Part shown: positions 53,772 through 64,000 of the stretch, piece by piece | Numbering within the stretch: position 1 is the first letter of the stretch | Layout: every line of letters starts with the position of its first letter | NCBI GenBank assembly: GCA_002077065.1 | Contig: NAJO01000021.1 | Coordinates: 62,001 to 126,000 of the forward strand | DNA length: 64,000 nucleotides | Source of the DNA: Cryoendolithus antarcticus | Lineage: Eukaryota; Ascomycota; Dothideomycetes; Cladosporiales; Cladosporiaceae | Reading direction: 5' to 3' | Program-made: the position numbers and the translations under genes | The notes under the pieces: generated by a model | Told to the model about the DNA's origin: nothing | What the model saw: only the letters and a program-made list of their open reading frames with translations | Database searches by the model: none

Positions 53772-54900
53772 ATGGCGTCCGGTCGTCACTGGTACGTTCT
53801 TCCCTACCCACCAATACCCTGCACGATCGCTTACTGACAACATGTCCAGGGAACAAGACAAAGACTCCACGCTCTACATCGGCAACCTCGCCGAACAGAC
53901 CACCGACTCCCAAATCTGGGAGCTCCTCCTCCAAGCCGGGCCGATAGTCAACGTGCACCTCCCCAAAGATCGCGTCACCCAGGTCCACCAAGGCTATGGC
54001 TTCGTCGAATTCGCCTCAGAGGAAGACGCAGACTATGCGTGTAAGATCATGAACCAGATCCGCCTCTGGGGGAAGCCGATACGAGTGAACAAGGCTTCTG
54101 CGGACAAGAGACTTGGCCCAGGAGGGGTGGAAGAGGGAGGCAGGGGAGTGGGAGCAGAGTTGTTTGTGGGAGGACTGGATGGGATGGTGGACGAGAGGGG
54201 CTTGTTCGAGACGTTCAGCCGGTTTGGAGCACTGATGGCGCCGCCGAAAGTCGCACGGGATGAGTCAAATCTCAGCAAGGGGTACGCGTTCATCAGCTAC
54301 TCGTCTTTCGAAGCAGCGGACGATGCGATCGCGAATATGCATGGGCAGTACCTCATGAACAAGGAGGTTAGCGTACAGTACGCCTTCAAGAAAGACGGCA
54401 AAGGGGAGAGACACGGCGACGCTGCGGAACGAGCTCTTGCAGCTCAAGCAAAACGGCACAACATCGAAGTCGCCATACCCGCCATGCCCGCAGCTCTGGT
54501 CCTACCGACCGGCACGCCCACCGCACCTTCAGGACTCGGCGGCAACGCACCTCCGGTCCGCCCTCCAGCGCTGCCAGCAGGCTCCTACGGCGCAATGCCA
54601 CCTCAGTCGCCCTACGGCGCTCCTCCACAGTCTCCTTATGGTGGCTTCGCGCCTCCACCGCAGATGCAGAGCTATGCGCCGCCTCCGAGTCCGGCGGGGC
54701 AGGGCTATGCGTTCCCTACAAGAGCTCCGCCTCTGCCTTTTGCGCCGCCGCCGATGATGGGAGGAGGGCAGCAGAAGCCGTTTGCGGCTAGTCCACTACA
54801 GGCTCCTCCGACTGCTGGACTGCCGCCGAGACCGCCGCCTAGTGCGTTTCCGCCACCACCGCCGCCGGGGGCGCATCAGAATGGTGGGTATGGCAGGTAA
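53772..54900 (+). CDS. HSH49: Splicing factor 3b subunit 4 (SF3B4/Hsh49)
   Basis: 356 residues from two exons (53772-53791 and 53850-54900; 58-nt intron GTACGT...GTCCAG with a TTACTGAC branch point, phase 2). The 20-nt first exon gives MASGRH and two bases of Trp. RRM1 has RNP2 LYIGNL and RNP1 QGYGFVEF (about residues 13-90); RRM2 has RNP2 LFVGGL and RNP1 KGYAFISY (about 102-180). The C-terminal half is rich in Pro, Gly and Tyr ([13 protein letters not shown] and similar), as in SF3B4 of animals and filamentous fungi. The protein belongs to the SF3b part of U2 snRNP and contacts pre-mRNA upstream of the branch point. The upstream open frame to 53677 reads through the intron and should not be used. 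Confidence 0.95.
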
Positions 54901-55096
54901 GAAGTGGGAACGTATTATCTGGGAATTACGAAGTTATCGGGGAGCATAGCATGGCGTCAGGTCAAGGATTCAGTGGGGAGATGTAGCATAGACACGCCCG
55001 AGAGGCAACGAATACCCAGCCCACATGGGCATGTTTCATAAATGCAACCATGACACCCCCGCTCCCTCTCAAACACCCTGCCCACTCACATAAATC

Positions 55097-55599
55097 TCAA
55101 GAAAACATCACAGCCCTTTTATCCAGCGGTCTCCCATCCCTCCCCACCCCCTCCCTCGCAAATCGTTCCTCAACCCAAATCCTCCTCGCCTCATCGAACC
55201 CCACCCCTCGCCTCTTCATCACGATAAACACCTCCCGCTTCGCGCTTTCATCCAACCCAGCCCTCCCGTCTTCTGCCTCGATATTTCCGCTCAGGTCGAA
55301 GTTTGACGAATGTAGACCGGCTTCTGCGTCGCCGGCAAAGGACGTGGGGAGCGAGGAGTAGCGTGCGGAGGTGAGACGGGTCATGAGAGTGTCGTAGGCA
55401 TCGTAGAGGGGGGCTGGGATGTAGCCCGGGGAGGTTAGGTAGGGGATTGGAGGGGCGTGGGGGAGCCAGAGGGGGCGGGTGAAGTAGAGGACAGATTATA
55501 TCGTCAGTATTGAACAGGGCTGGTTTAGCAGATCACTGGGAGCTTACCTGTGGCTGTGAGGAGGAAGAGGAAGGTTAGGGTATAGAGGTAGTAGGCCAT
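55097..55599 (-). CDS. DUF2015-family small membrane protein, apparent GT-TG intron
   Basis: 148 residues if exons 55599-55548 and 55491-55097 are joined. Exon 1 encodes a hydrophobic start, MAYYLYTLTFLFLLTAT. Exon 2 gives VLYFTRPLWLPHAPPIPY, then SSLPTSFAGDAEAGLHSS, NFDLSGNIEAEDGRAGLDES, KREVFIVMKRRGVGFDEARR and a FAREGVGRDGRPLDKRAVMF end, the conserved core of fungal DUF2015 (PF09435). The intron (55547-55492) has a good donor (GTAAGC) and branch point (TACTGAC) but ends in TG: a TAA lies in frame just before, and no AG occurs there. A canonical alternative ends at CATCCCAG and skips 26 in-frame codons, removing the FTR-x-x-WLP segment I believe is conserved. One membrane span at the N-terminus; function unknown. 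Confidence 0.8.
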
Positions 55600-56147
55600 G
55601 GGTTGGGGTAGGCGGGTTGCGCCGGGAGCGGTGGATGGCGGTGAGGTCGAGTGGCGGTGAAATCAGCGTGCTGGAAGCTTATGGTGGTACTGGTGAAGAC
55701 GATGTCGTCAACACCGGCGTCTATCGCATACTATGGCAATAGGTAATTGAGCACGCTGCCTCCATGCAGCATACGCAAGCTCACGCTTACTACCCCGGCA
55801 CGCGAGTGACAAAAGAAGCGGACAGGTCAGCAACTCACCCTACACGAGAATGCTATCGTATGCCGAACCGCAAGTGTAGATTCGTACTCAGGGCTGTTAG
55901 CGAGAGTGTGGTCTTCTCCGACAACTCTCCTGGGCAGCGTCAGAAGCAAAATTGCCATAGCGGTGCAGTCTATACTAGCAGTGTTGACCACGCGGACCTC
56001 TGGAGTGGTCCGCTTCTTCTGTCATCCGCCTCAGGCACCATGTGCAGCGCCAAGATTCCTAGTAGATCGATTTCGAGCCCACTACGACTACACCCCACCC
56101 CAATCGCCTCGCCGTCGCTTATTCTCCGCCCTATCAACACCGCAGCC
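55600..56147. other. Intergenic, divergent
   Basis: Promoter region for the DUF2015 gene (minus) and eL28 (plus). A C/T-rich stretch just before the eL28 ATG fits a ribosomal-protein leader. No gene supported. Confidence 0.5.
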
Positions 56148-56767
56148 ATGTCGATCACCCACGAGAACCTTAGCTCCGACATCATCTGGGAGGTCGTTCG
56201 TACGTTTGCCCCAGAGCCTCTTCAGTACCACCGCAAATCCATCAATGAGTATGAACGCCAAGCCAAGACTCTATACTAACAGGTTCGCAACACAGGCCAC
56301 CAGAATGCCTACCTCGTCAAGCGCTCCGGCGCAGGCGGTGTCCAGTTCTCCCGCGACCCGCTGAACCTCACGAACAAGCACTCGCGCAAGCACGCCGGCT
56401 TCGTGAACCCCCAAGCAATCGGCATCAATGCCGACTCAAACACCGTGGCCGTCACGACAAAGCTGACGCAACACCACAATAAGGTGCGCTTGTCATGGAT
56501 CGTCCGAAGGACTCAAAGAAAGAATTACTAACGATCAACACACAGCCCGCCAAGAACCACTCCACATCCTCCTACAAGTCCTCGACCCCTCAGCGAAAGC
56601 TCTACAAGAGCGTGGTCAACAGCACGGCGAAGAACGGCTACAGGAGCGATTTGCGCGCTGATGCTGTGGCACGGGCTAGCGCGATCAGGCTGAGTCAGGT
56701 GGATAAGAAGGAGAAGAAGGCGAGCAAGCCGAGGGGCAAGAAGGCACAGAAGAGCGAGAGCTCGTAG
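56148..56767 (+). CDS. rpl28: 60S ribosomal protein eL28
   Basis: 153 residues from three exons (56148-56199, 56296-56483, 56546-56767; introns of 96 and 62 nt, GTACGT...ACACAG and GTGCGC...ACACAG). It begins MSITHENLSSDIIWEVVR; the first join gives RHQNAYLVKRSGAGGVQFSR, and the rest reads DPLNLTNKHSRKHAGFVNPQ, then PAKNHSTSSYKSSTPQRKLY, and a Lys-rich end (KKEKKASKPRGKKAQKSESS). This is the eL28 (L28e) family, a large-subunit protein present in filamentous fungi and animals but missing from Saccharomyces. An upstream AG (CTAACAG, 56275-56281) precedes the chosen acceptor; using it would break the frame. Length and charge are normal for the family. Confidence 0.95.
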
Positions 56768-56942
56768 GCTTGGGTTCATTGAAGCGATAGCCGGTTCGAA
56801 GGTGTCTAAAGCTTGAGATGCTCTGAGGGGACGGAGACGGTCGACGACGCCACGAGGCAGGACATCAAGACGATGATCCAAGCTACGCTGTAGAAACCGC
56901 CTGAACACTGTCCGGCAACTCCACAACCGGTCCCTGCTGACT

Positions 56943-59643
56943 TCACGATCTGTCCCGTCCAGCGAACTTTCCAAATCTCTCTCCCAGTCCCGTCGTAAAC
57001 TTCCCTGCTCCACCACCAAAGACCGTCGGACTCTCCCTGCCCCCATTGCCTTGCCCATTCCCCAGCGTATTCAAACTCGCCAGCGCCGGCCGACTCCCAG
57101 GTCCAATCTTGACCTTCTCCAGCAACTCCACGCCCTTCAACTTGTCCACAGTCCCGAACTTGATACCACTGACACTCGAGTCGAAAAATTCATCGCCTTT
57201 GCCTTGCGCTGCGAGCTGCATCAACGCAGTGGTTTGGCGCAGCTCTTCGAGATCCGCTAAGGCGGCGTCGTCGTCGAGCGAGGTGACAAAATTGACCAAG
57301 TGAGCGACGTCTAGAGCGTAGGCCGTCACGGCTTGCGAGGAGATTGTCGTAACGCCTGGGTCCAGTGGGAGAGACAGAAGAGCGGAAGACACATGCGCCA
57401 AAGAGGCGACGTACATCTGCTCCTTCAGCATTTCAGGCAGCCCGATCAGGACAGAAGACATGATGTTCCCGAGATACCGCGTTAGCTCAGACATGTACGG
57501 GGAAGCAATATCAGGGATGTAGGTTGAGAGCCAGTCGTACTCTGCTGTTTCAATGAGATCGTCGATCTTGCTGTTCACGAGCTCGAAGATGCGGATCTCG
57601 GCTTGCTTTGACGTTTGTCGGAAGGCGGTGGTGGCGCTGAGAATGATTGGGCAGGCGGCGGAGGCTGAGCTGCGCGCCGAGACGAGCAGGGATTCGAGTT
57701 CGTTGCAGGCTGTTTCGAAGTGTTCGAGATTGGTGAGAATTTGGACGATTTGGCCTGGGTACTGGGAGGAGAGGCGGGAGGAGAGGGAGTTGGCTACTTT
57801 CGTCACTAGTAAGTCGTCTAGCGCGGTGCGGAGCGTGGAGTCTATGACGGCCGTGTGGGAGAAGTGGTCATCGCTGAAGAGGTAGATCTGATTCAGGAAG
57901 TTGCGGATGTCGATGCAGATCATGGGGTACATTTGGCTGAAGGGTAGAATGCAGGGGTATACTGGGTCCTGCAATTCTGGGGGAGGAGTGTACCAGGAGA
58001 CTGAGAGCACTTTGGCGAATTCTTCTGCGTTGGTGATGGGCATAGGCATGTAGTCGTCTCCGGCTATGATCTCGGCGAAGTCGTCGCTGTAGCGCGTTTT
58101 GAGGAGGTCGGAGTACTTTGAAAAGATCGTGAGGAGGAGACTGTCGAGCGCGGAGACGGAGTAAGACCAGCTGTCCATTGTTTGGATGAAGAGGGCTATG
58201 ACGCCTTTCACTTTGAGAAGCTTCTCGTCGTTTGTCACTGAGGGCAGCGCGGCGGAGATCAGGGTGATCGCTGACTGCACCATGCTGTCCCACAGCTCGT
58301 CGACGGCTGCGCGGGTGCGGAAGTTTTCGGGCGTCTTGTGCATTGTGGCTTGCTCTACTATGGCGAAGCCTGCGATGCCTTCGAGGAGGGAGCTGAGTCC
58401 AGCGAGATCGTCATCGTCGAGGATCAGGCTGCTGGGGACCAGGAGCTCTTTCTGTCTTCGTCGTGTGGTAGCGTACTCTGCGCGGAAGGCATCCATCTGT
58501 CCGAGCGCTTCGTGAATGTGCAGACACTCAAACAGCGGGCTGAAGTCTACTTGTACTTCTTCGTTGTTGAGCACGTCAAACTCCTCCTGTTCATCAGCTA
58601 CAAGCTCGATCGCGGAGTTGAGCTTTGATGCTGCCAAGAAAGAGTCTTGCTCAGCGGTCCATCGCTCCTTCTGTCGAGTACGGCGCATCTCGGTATGGTA
58701 AAATGCGACTTCGCCGAGGAACTGTGACGTCTCTCGAATGCGGTAAAGCCATGTGTTGAGATCTGTCTTGACAGCTTCAGCAATCAGATGCTGCGTAGCG
58801 GGCACGGAGCGCTCGATCATGTCCGCGATCCTGTAGCGGGTAACTTCGCGCAGGTGCACATTTTGCAGCTCGTCCAATGCTCGCAGTGCGGCATAGTGCG
58901 ACTTCTTGCCCAGTAGATCGTGAACTTGATTCGCCAAGCGCAATACCTCAAGACAGTCCTTCAATGCTTGAGTAGTGTCGTCAATGTTTTGGCGAACACT
59001 GCGACTATCCACAAGTGCCTTCTTCTGCTCGGCCAGCTTCTCGGTAGTCGCCTCGATCGATCGACTCAGCTCCAGAATCTCCGATGTCAACGTCACTGTA
59101 CCTTCGCGGGCGCTCTGGAGCTGGCTGACGCTCGAGATGAACTCTTGGTGATTGTTGTTGCATATGCGCTCAATCTCAGCTTCTCGTTCGGTTGAGATCT
59201 GGCTGAGTGCCTGTACCAACGGCTGGACATGGGACTGGGTCTTTGCATTCTTCAACAACGGGATGAGTTGATCGAGGTAATCGGTATCGGAGGAGGACAG
59301 GATGATCTGCAAAGGCCAACTTGTCAGCTTGTTCTTCGAGAAGGAATCTTGCCCCTTTCGCATCTCTATCGACGTTGTCAGGGTAAAGTAGTGACACTAC
59401 AAATCGACCTCTGCATGTTGGCGAACGTTGGTAACATCAGGCCGTATACCGCATGCTTGATGTCGACCCTCCGCCCAAGCGGTTACACAGAGACTCCAGC
59501 TCCCTTGTTCCTCCCTTGCGCAACACTGCCACATCTCGCCGCAGTACACCAAATCCAATACTGGGTTCAGATTCTGAAGGAAGCTGGCTTACCTGCTGGA
59601 CTGCACCGGTCAGATCATCGTAGGGCTCGATCAGTCCAGGCAT
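56943..59643 (-). CDS. SEC15: Exocyst complex component Sec15 (EXOC6)
   Basis: 804 residues from two exons (59643-59593 and 59306-56943; 286-nt intron GTAAGC...TTGCAG, phase 0, long for this window). Exon 1 gives MPGLIEPYDDLTGAVQQ, the usual fungal Sec15 start, and joins to IILSSSDTDYLDQLIPLLKN. The remaining chain is largely helical, with a coiled-coil N-terminal third (SVSQLQSAREGTVTLTSEIL, LSRSIEATTEKLAEQKK) and the Sec15 core (LCxIHEALGQMDxF-like LHIHEALGQMDAF, DELWDSMVQSAITLI). Sec15 binds the Rab Sec4 and links secretory vesicles to the exocyst. The tail is Gly-rich (GGGAGKFTTGLGERFGKFAG). Its stop is 175 bp from that of eL28 on the plus strand. SEC8 at the left window edge is another subunit of the same complex. 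Confidence 0.92.
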
Positions 59644-62169
59644 ATTGCCCCTTTGGCGAAGGCGCGGAGTCTTGAGCAGCCCTCATGCAATGCGGATGTC
59701 GCCGGCGCCAAGGACCATCACCGCCCCGCCCGTTGGTGTGTTTACTGCCTGCCTGCGGCTACGTCAGCTCGTCACGACCATACAGCACATTCGGTTACAC
59801 GCGAATCCGAGTTTGCGTCCAGTACGCTACAATAGTGTCGGCTGACGACGGTCTCGATGGATCTCCAGGACTCTACGATTTACCCGGACGGAATGTTCCC
59901 AGAGATGATGCCAGCAACGCCCACTGGACCCTCTCTGGCCTTCATCCGACGAGTGCGTGCAGCTCTGGGGTTATAGCCGCTTCCTTCCACGCTGAAGTAG
60001 ATCACACACAGCCCACCAATGCCGCCAAGCTCATGCAGTACTGTTAACCTGCAACTTACGGAGATCCCATATGACAGTGACGAGGGCGGCTCGGTCGCTT
60101 ATGGTGTAGTCGACGATGGTCGCTGTAACCTGAACGGTACAAGCGCAAGGGTGCCAGACATCCAGGAGGAGGATTATTGCCATGTGGCATTCAAACCTTC
60201 ATTGTTGTCAGAAACCCCGCCAAGCATCACATGCTCGTAGCGGAAACACGTCCAATATGATGCCGTGTGTCATCAGAGGTACACAGTCCTCGAATTTCAG
60301 ACTCTGTCCAACTCTTCCCACTTCGTCAACATGAAGATTCTTGGCTCCGAACACCTTGGCCTCTCCTATGGTCTTTGGTGATCGGACTTGGGCCACGCGG
60401 AGACAACATCGGCTTGGCGGAAATCGACTGCCCTGTCCGATGTTGTGAGAGGGCCACCGGATTCAAGTCCCAGACTAAGTGCAGCTTTCCGCACTTCATC
60501 GTCACCAGCAAGCTCGGCTGTGTTCACTTTGGCCTTCCTCATGACCTTTCGTGATCGGACTTGGGCGTTTCGGGATCATGCTGTTATGGCGAGTGCGACC
60601 GTGTTGAAACAGACAAGTATCATGCGGATGACACTCTGGTGGACGACGGAGTGGTTCCAAAGGTCGTTGTGGCCTTGTCTATGACCTTCGCCGACCAGCC
60701 TTTGTCCTTCATCAAGCTAGCCGCCCGTGAAGGGCATGGCATCTTCGTGGACCTGTTCAATGCGAATGCCGAGGTCGCTGTACGTTCATTGCTACAACTT
60801 CGTCTTCCGCACGCCAGCGCTGAGATGCTGGCTATCTAATGGCACCCTCATTCCTTCCCTGGCCAGGCACAGGCAGTCTGGACTTGGATCGCGCTACGAT
60901 TCGGATAGCCTTGTTGAGCCAGCCTGCTCGCAATCTCCTCAAGAATGAGATTCGGGAAGAAGGTCGTACGATTGGTTGTCGAGTAGCCTTGTTGTTACCC
61001 AGAGTCCAGTGTAACCCCGGGTCGCCCACGCCTGAGTTCCTCGCGGCGTCGAACGAAAGCACTGTTGAGAACGTCGCGATCGAGTTTGAGCAGATGGAAT
61101 GCTCTTCCAGGCACATATCGAGACGAGAGCGGCATTCCGGCAAGTCGAGATGTATGGTCGGCATAACGGGGTGAGTTGTGCCACTTGGACTTTCGCGCGT
61201 CTTGCGACCGGAGAGACGAGACCGTCGCAATACTGACAGCACTGAGCGAGACATCGACGTACCTTTGTGCAATTATACCAGCCAGGAGCCCTCTACGATT
61301 ATCAATGGATATACGACACGGCCTTTTGTCGCTGGAGCCGCAAATGTGCGATGGTCGCCAACACACGTTCTGCCGTGTCTGCTCGATACCCGCTCCGTCC
61401 CGCGCGCGGAAGCCAAGATCTGAGCTTATTTCCTACCTGGTCCAAGCGCTCACCACATGAACGGGCGCACATATGAGCTGACCCACGGAGTCACTGCGAT
61501 ACAGGAAAAATATTCTGCTGCTCCATGAAAAGACATGATGTCAATCCAATCTACGCTCATGGTTACAAAATCTACACAGGAATGCATATTACCATGCTTA
61601 TGGCAGTGGAAAGATCGAACTGTCGCAAAGGTCAGTTTTCTTCGAGCGTCGGAAGCAACTCCGCCGCTCGTGCTGTTATGTGTGCATCACGCTACGACAA
61701 CGACTGGCTGCTCAAGGCTTCGATATGGTCCTACCTGTGGTGACGCGCCTGTAGTGCACATGGTCGACTCTTGTCCATGCTGCCGTGTTGAACGACCATC
61801 ATTGCGTTAGCGACAAGTGCAGTGCGATGAGCGTGCTTGCCAAAGTTGTAACATGAAGCTCGTTGCCAGAACAAGGCAGGGAGCTCCCGTGGAGCTTGGC
61901 AGCCTTCACCCACCGTATCAAACTTCGGCCCCCGACTTTTTCTCCTCGCCCCTCACCATAGCAAAACACACTCTTGACACACATTGATTCCACACACGCT
62001 ACACCAACATCCACACCATATCCTTCACTTGTGTGGCACGTACGCTCAGCGCTGCGCAATCGGTCCTTGGACATCACTTCCAGATCACCTTTGTACACCG
62101 CCGACGCACTCTTTGCAAACCACCCCTTTTTTCCACCCCATCTCAAGTTTCAACACACCACGCGTCGCA
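59644..62169. other. Gene-poor stretch, 2.5 kb
   Basis: Promoter of SEC15 at the left and of the next gene at the right; between them only short frames without recognisable domains. Two clear and one weaker copy of a repeated segment lie at 60.35-60.70 kb (separate entry). Pyrimidine-rich sequence precedes the 62170 start. Confidence 0.5.
60350..60700. repeat. Decayed direct repeats, unit about 140-175 bp
   Basis: GTGATCGGACTTGGGC occurs at about 60378 and again at about 60551, each preceded by a TTGGCCT...ATG..CTTT segment. A third, weaker copy of the preceding part (GTGGCCTTGTCTATGACCTTCG in pieces) lies near 60668. The intervening sequence has diverged strongly. Confidence 0.55.
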
Positions 62170-64000
62170 ATGGCAGCCCAGTCTTCCATCAAGCCAACGG
62201 TTCCGCAGCCATCGCGCTCCATCTCGCCGAAGACCACCGAGAAGAGGTATGCTCTGCACCCTTTTTTGTGACTCGTCGACAAACATATGACTGACATGAC
62301 CACAGCGGCATTGGCATGGCCGCGGAGATTGCCGAAGTCATCATGCAGGCGACTAGACAGACCTCCGACGGCGCTGCTGTCATCATGCCGCCTCGCCCAA
62401 TGGGCAACGGCCACGAGTAAGTGTTGCATCTTGTCTCATCCTCTCTCGAAGGCACAGTTACTGATTTCGGCACAGCACCAGCGACGGTCGTCCGTCTATC
62501 TCCTCCAGCGCTGCGTCTGGCCTCAACTTCTTCGCTGAGCCGTATGTGCCGTCTGCTATCGCTAGCTCCCCAACGGAGGCTTCGGACTCGCGTGCTCCAA
62601 CTCCACCGGACGTGAGAAAGAAGATACGCAACAGCAAGAGCAAGAATCGGCGCAGCGAGTCGGCGGAAGCCTCCCGTCCAGTCAGCCCAGCCACGGCCGA
62701 CTTTGACCCAATCCATGCTAGTCTGGCCGGCGTGATCTCCATGGGGTACGAGAGCTCTAGCGATGGCATTGGTGATCCACACAAGGCGGCGATCAACGCA
62801 GATGGGCTCGCGTGGGCTAAGAGCCTTGGCGGCTTGCACATGCCTAGTCACTGCCTCAGGGTGCTTGCGCCGTTTGGCTCGGACTTCTTTAAGGAGCGGT
62901 TCGATGCTCAAGGCGGTCGCTCAGAGGAGGGACTTTTCCACTTCACCAGGGCATCGGTATGCTGAAAACCATCGTCTCTCACATACTCGTGGCGCTATTG
63001 ACCAGGCTTACTGACGATCTCACAGGATGCCTGGCATGAGCATGTTCGTACTGGCGGCCATTGGATCGGGCCTGTCGTCAATGGGGACGGGACCACCGAT
63101 GCCTTGATCTGCTCAGACAGCGTTGGGTACGCCGAGGAGCTGAAGACTACCTTCGAGCAGAGTGGTCAGGTGTCCGTTGTCGACTTCATCACCCGTGCCA
63201 GTTATGCGCGCGCGGATAAGTCTGTATCCAGCGTACCGTCTCCCGACGCGCGCATACTGGTCTCTACGATCCTTCCAGATGAGCTGGCGCACATGAGTGC
63301 CAAGCACGTCGCGGATAGCCTATATCAGGCAATCAAAAATGGCATCAACGCACATCATCTGGCCGCTTCTCGCAATAGCGACATCGGCCGTTACTCCTCG
63401 GTTCGTACCTTCGAGAGGCTGGAGGCGCCCCACCCCAACTTCGTGTTCCACTTCGAGCTCGACAAGATCTCCGATGCTACCTTCTTGGTAGAAATCTCAT
63501 GCAAACAGCAGGGTCGAATCGAAGCTTTCCACGTAAGTTGGCCAACTTGGCATCACCCTCCCCCTCACCTGCAGCCTGATCATGTACTGACTGCACGCAG
63601 CCGCTCTACTTCGCCATCGTTCCGTACGATAGCTTCTCCGGCAATGTTGACGTGAATGGCGGCGCCCCGTTCTCGCCATACTGCACTGGTGGAACTGCTG
63701 GCCTAGAACACTCTGCTGCCCCACTTACCATGGCAAATGCCGATGATGTTGGCCACATGCGTCAAGTCAGCCAAAACACCTTCATCAGCCAGACCGGGCG
63801 TTCTGCGGTGGTCGTCGACGTATGGGGCGAGGTCGTGCCTATTCCTGGCCATATCCAAGCAGGCGTGGTACAGCGCCGATCCGACTCTAGCGACAACAAT
63901 GATGGGTCTCCGATGGATGGCGAGGTTGGTACGACTGGTGCCATAGCTCCAGTGGACGTTCCAGAGGCCGCCACCGACGGCCGGCCCAAGATGCGCCGTC
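62170..64000 (+). CDS. Hypothetical multi-exon protein, 3' end beyond the window
   Basis: At least 525 residues visible. Exons 62170-62246, 62306-62416, 62476-62956, 63026-63532 and 63601 onward, all with GT-AG introns of 59-69 nt and phases that keep the frame. It starts MAAQSSIKPTVPQPSRS. A disordered Ser/Pro-rich N-terminus includes a basic cluster (RKKIRNSKSKNRRSES) that could be a nuclear signal. A folded-looking middle follows (ISMGYESSSDGIGDPHKAAI, GLAWAKSLGGLHMPSHCLRV, LFHFTRASDAWHEHVRTGGH), then ICSDSVGYAEELKTTFEQSG, NFVFHFELDKISDATFLVEI and, in exon 5, PLYFAIVPYDSFSGNVDVNG and VVDVWGEVVPIPGHIQAGVV. No signal peptide or membrane span is seen. I do not recognise the family. The regular splice sites and codon use make a real gene very likely. 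Confidence 0.75.

Noticed and set aside
53677..53849. Upstream extension of the SF3B4 frame
   Set aside because: It reads through the 58-nt first intron; the spliced start [20 protein letters not shown] fits the family.
60465..60480. tRNA B-box-like GGATTCAAGTCCC
   Set aside because: Flanking bases do not form a T stem, and no acceptor or anticodon arm can be drawn.

Overview
The window is nuclear DNA from a filamentous ascomycete. Genes carry short spliceosomal introns (about 45-100 nt, GTAAGT-like donors, CTAAC/CTGAC branch points), and they include fungal-specific families (Zn2Cys6 regulator, 7TM-RGS protein, DUF2015, wax-synthase-like acyltransferase) and ascomycete-type SEC8, SEC15, PEX3, HAM1 and FAP7. 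Codon use, gene density and the families suggest Pezizomycotina, probably Dothideomycetes; that placement is inference from the sequence alone. No RIP-like AT-rich tracts are seen.

Layout. 1-1787: 3' part of exocyst SEC8. 2.1-10.5 kb, all minus: GT8 glycosyltransferase, N-terminal amidase NTA1, full-length ABCC transporter. 11.8-21.3 kb, all minus: small membrane protein, AAAP amino acid permease, wax-synthase-like acyltransferase, MFS transporter, histidine-phosphatase-family surface protein. 21.9-31.5 kb, housekeeping-rich: mitochondrial alpha/beta hydrolase and FAP7 (divergent), HAM1 (ITP pyrophosphatase), ribosomal eS1, a METTL7-like methyltransferase, a cysteine-rich protein, PEX3. 32.6-46.0 kb: SNF1/AMPK beta subunit, a small membrane protein, a P450, two tandem paralogous genes of unknown function, a Zn2Cys6 regulator, a 7TM-RGS protein. 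46.0-53.3 kb: a 7.3-kb stretch with no recognisable conserved gene, holding seven diverged copies of a structured repeat. 53.3-59.6 kb: TOM7, SF3B4/HSH49, DUF2015, ribosomal eL28, SEC15. 59.6-62.2 kb: a second gene-poor stretch with decayed repeats. 62.2 kb to the end: 5' part of an unrecognised multi-exon gene.

Most genes are independent housekeeping loci rather than one pathway. SEC8 and SEC15 belong to the same exocyst complex but lie at opposite ends. No biosynthetic cluster is convincing: P450, transporters and regulator are separated by unrelated genes.

The most unusual signal is the repeat family at 48.8-50.65 kb. Each copy folds on paper into an outer stem enclosing two hairpins (a three-way junction). 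Stem bases change in a compensating way between copies while the joining nucleotides stay nearly fixed. That pattern points to selection on, or past propagation of, a structured nucleic acid. Other points of note are an apparent GT-TG intron in the DUF2015 gene, a GC-AG intron in HAM1, a histidine-phosphatase paralogue lacking the HD catalytic pair, and a tandem pair of related small genes of unknown function.

Exon boundaries were worked out by hand from splice signals, frame continuity and family knowledge; joined lengths were checked to be multiples of three.
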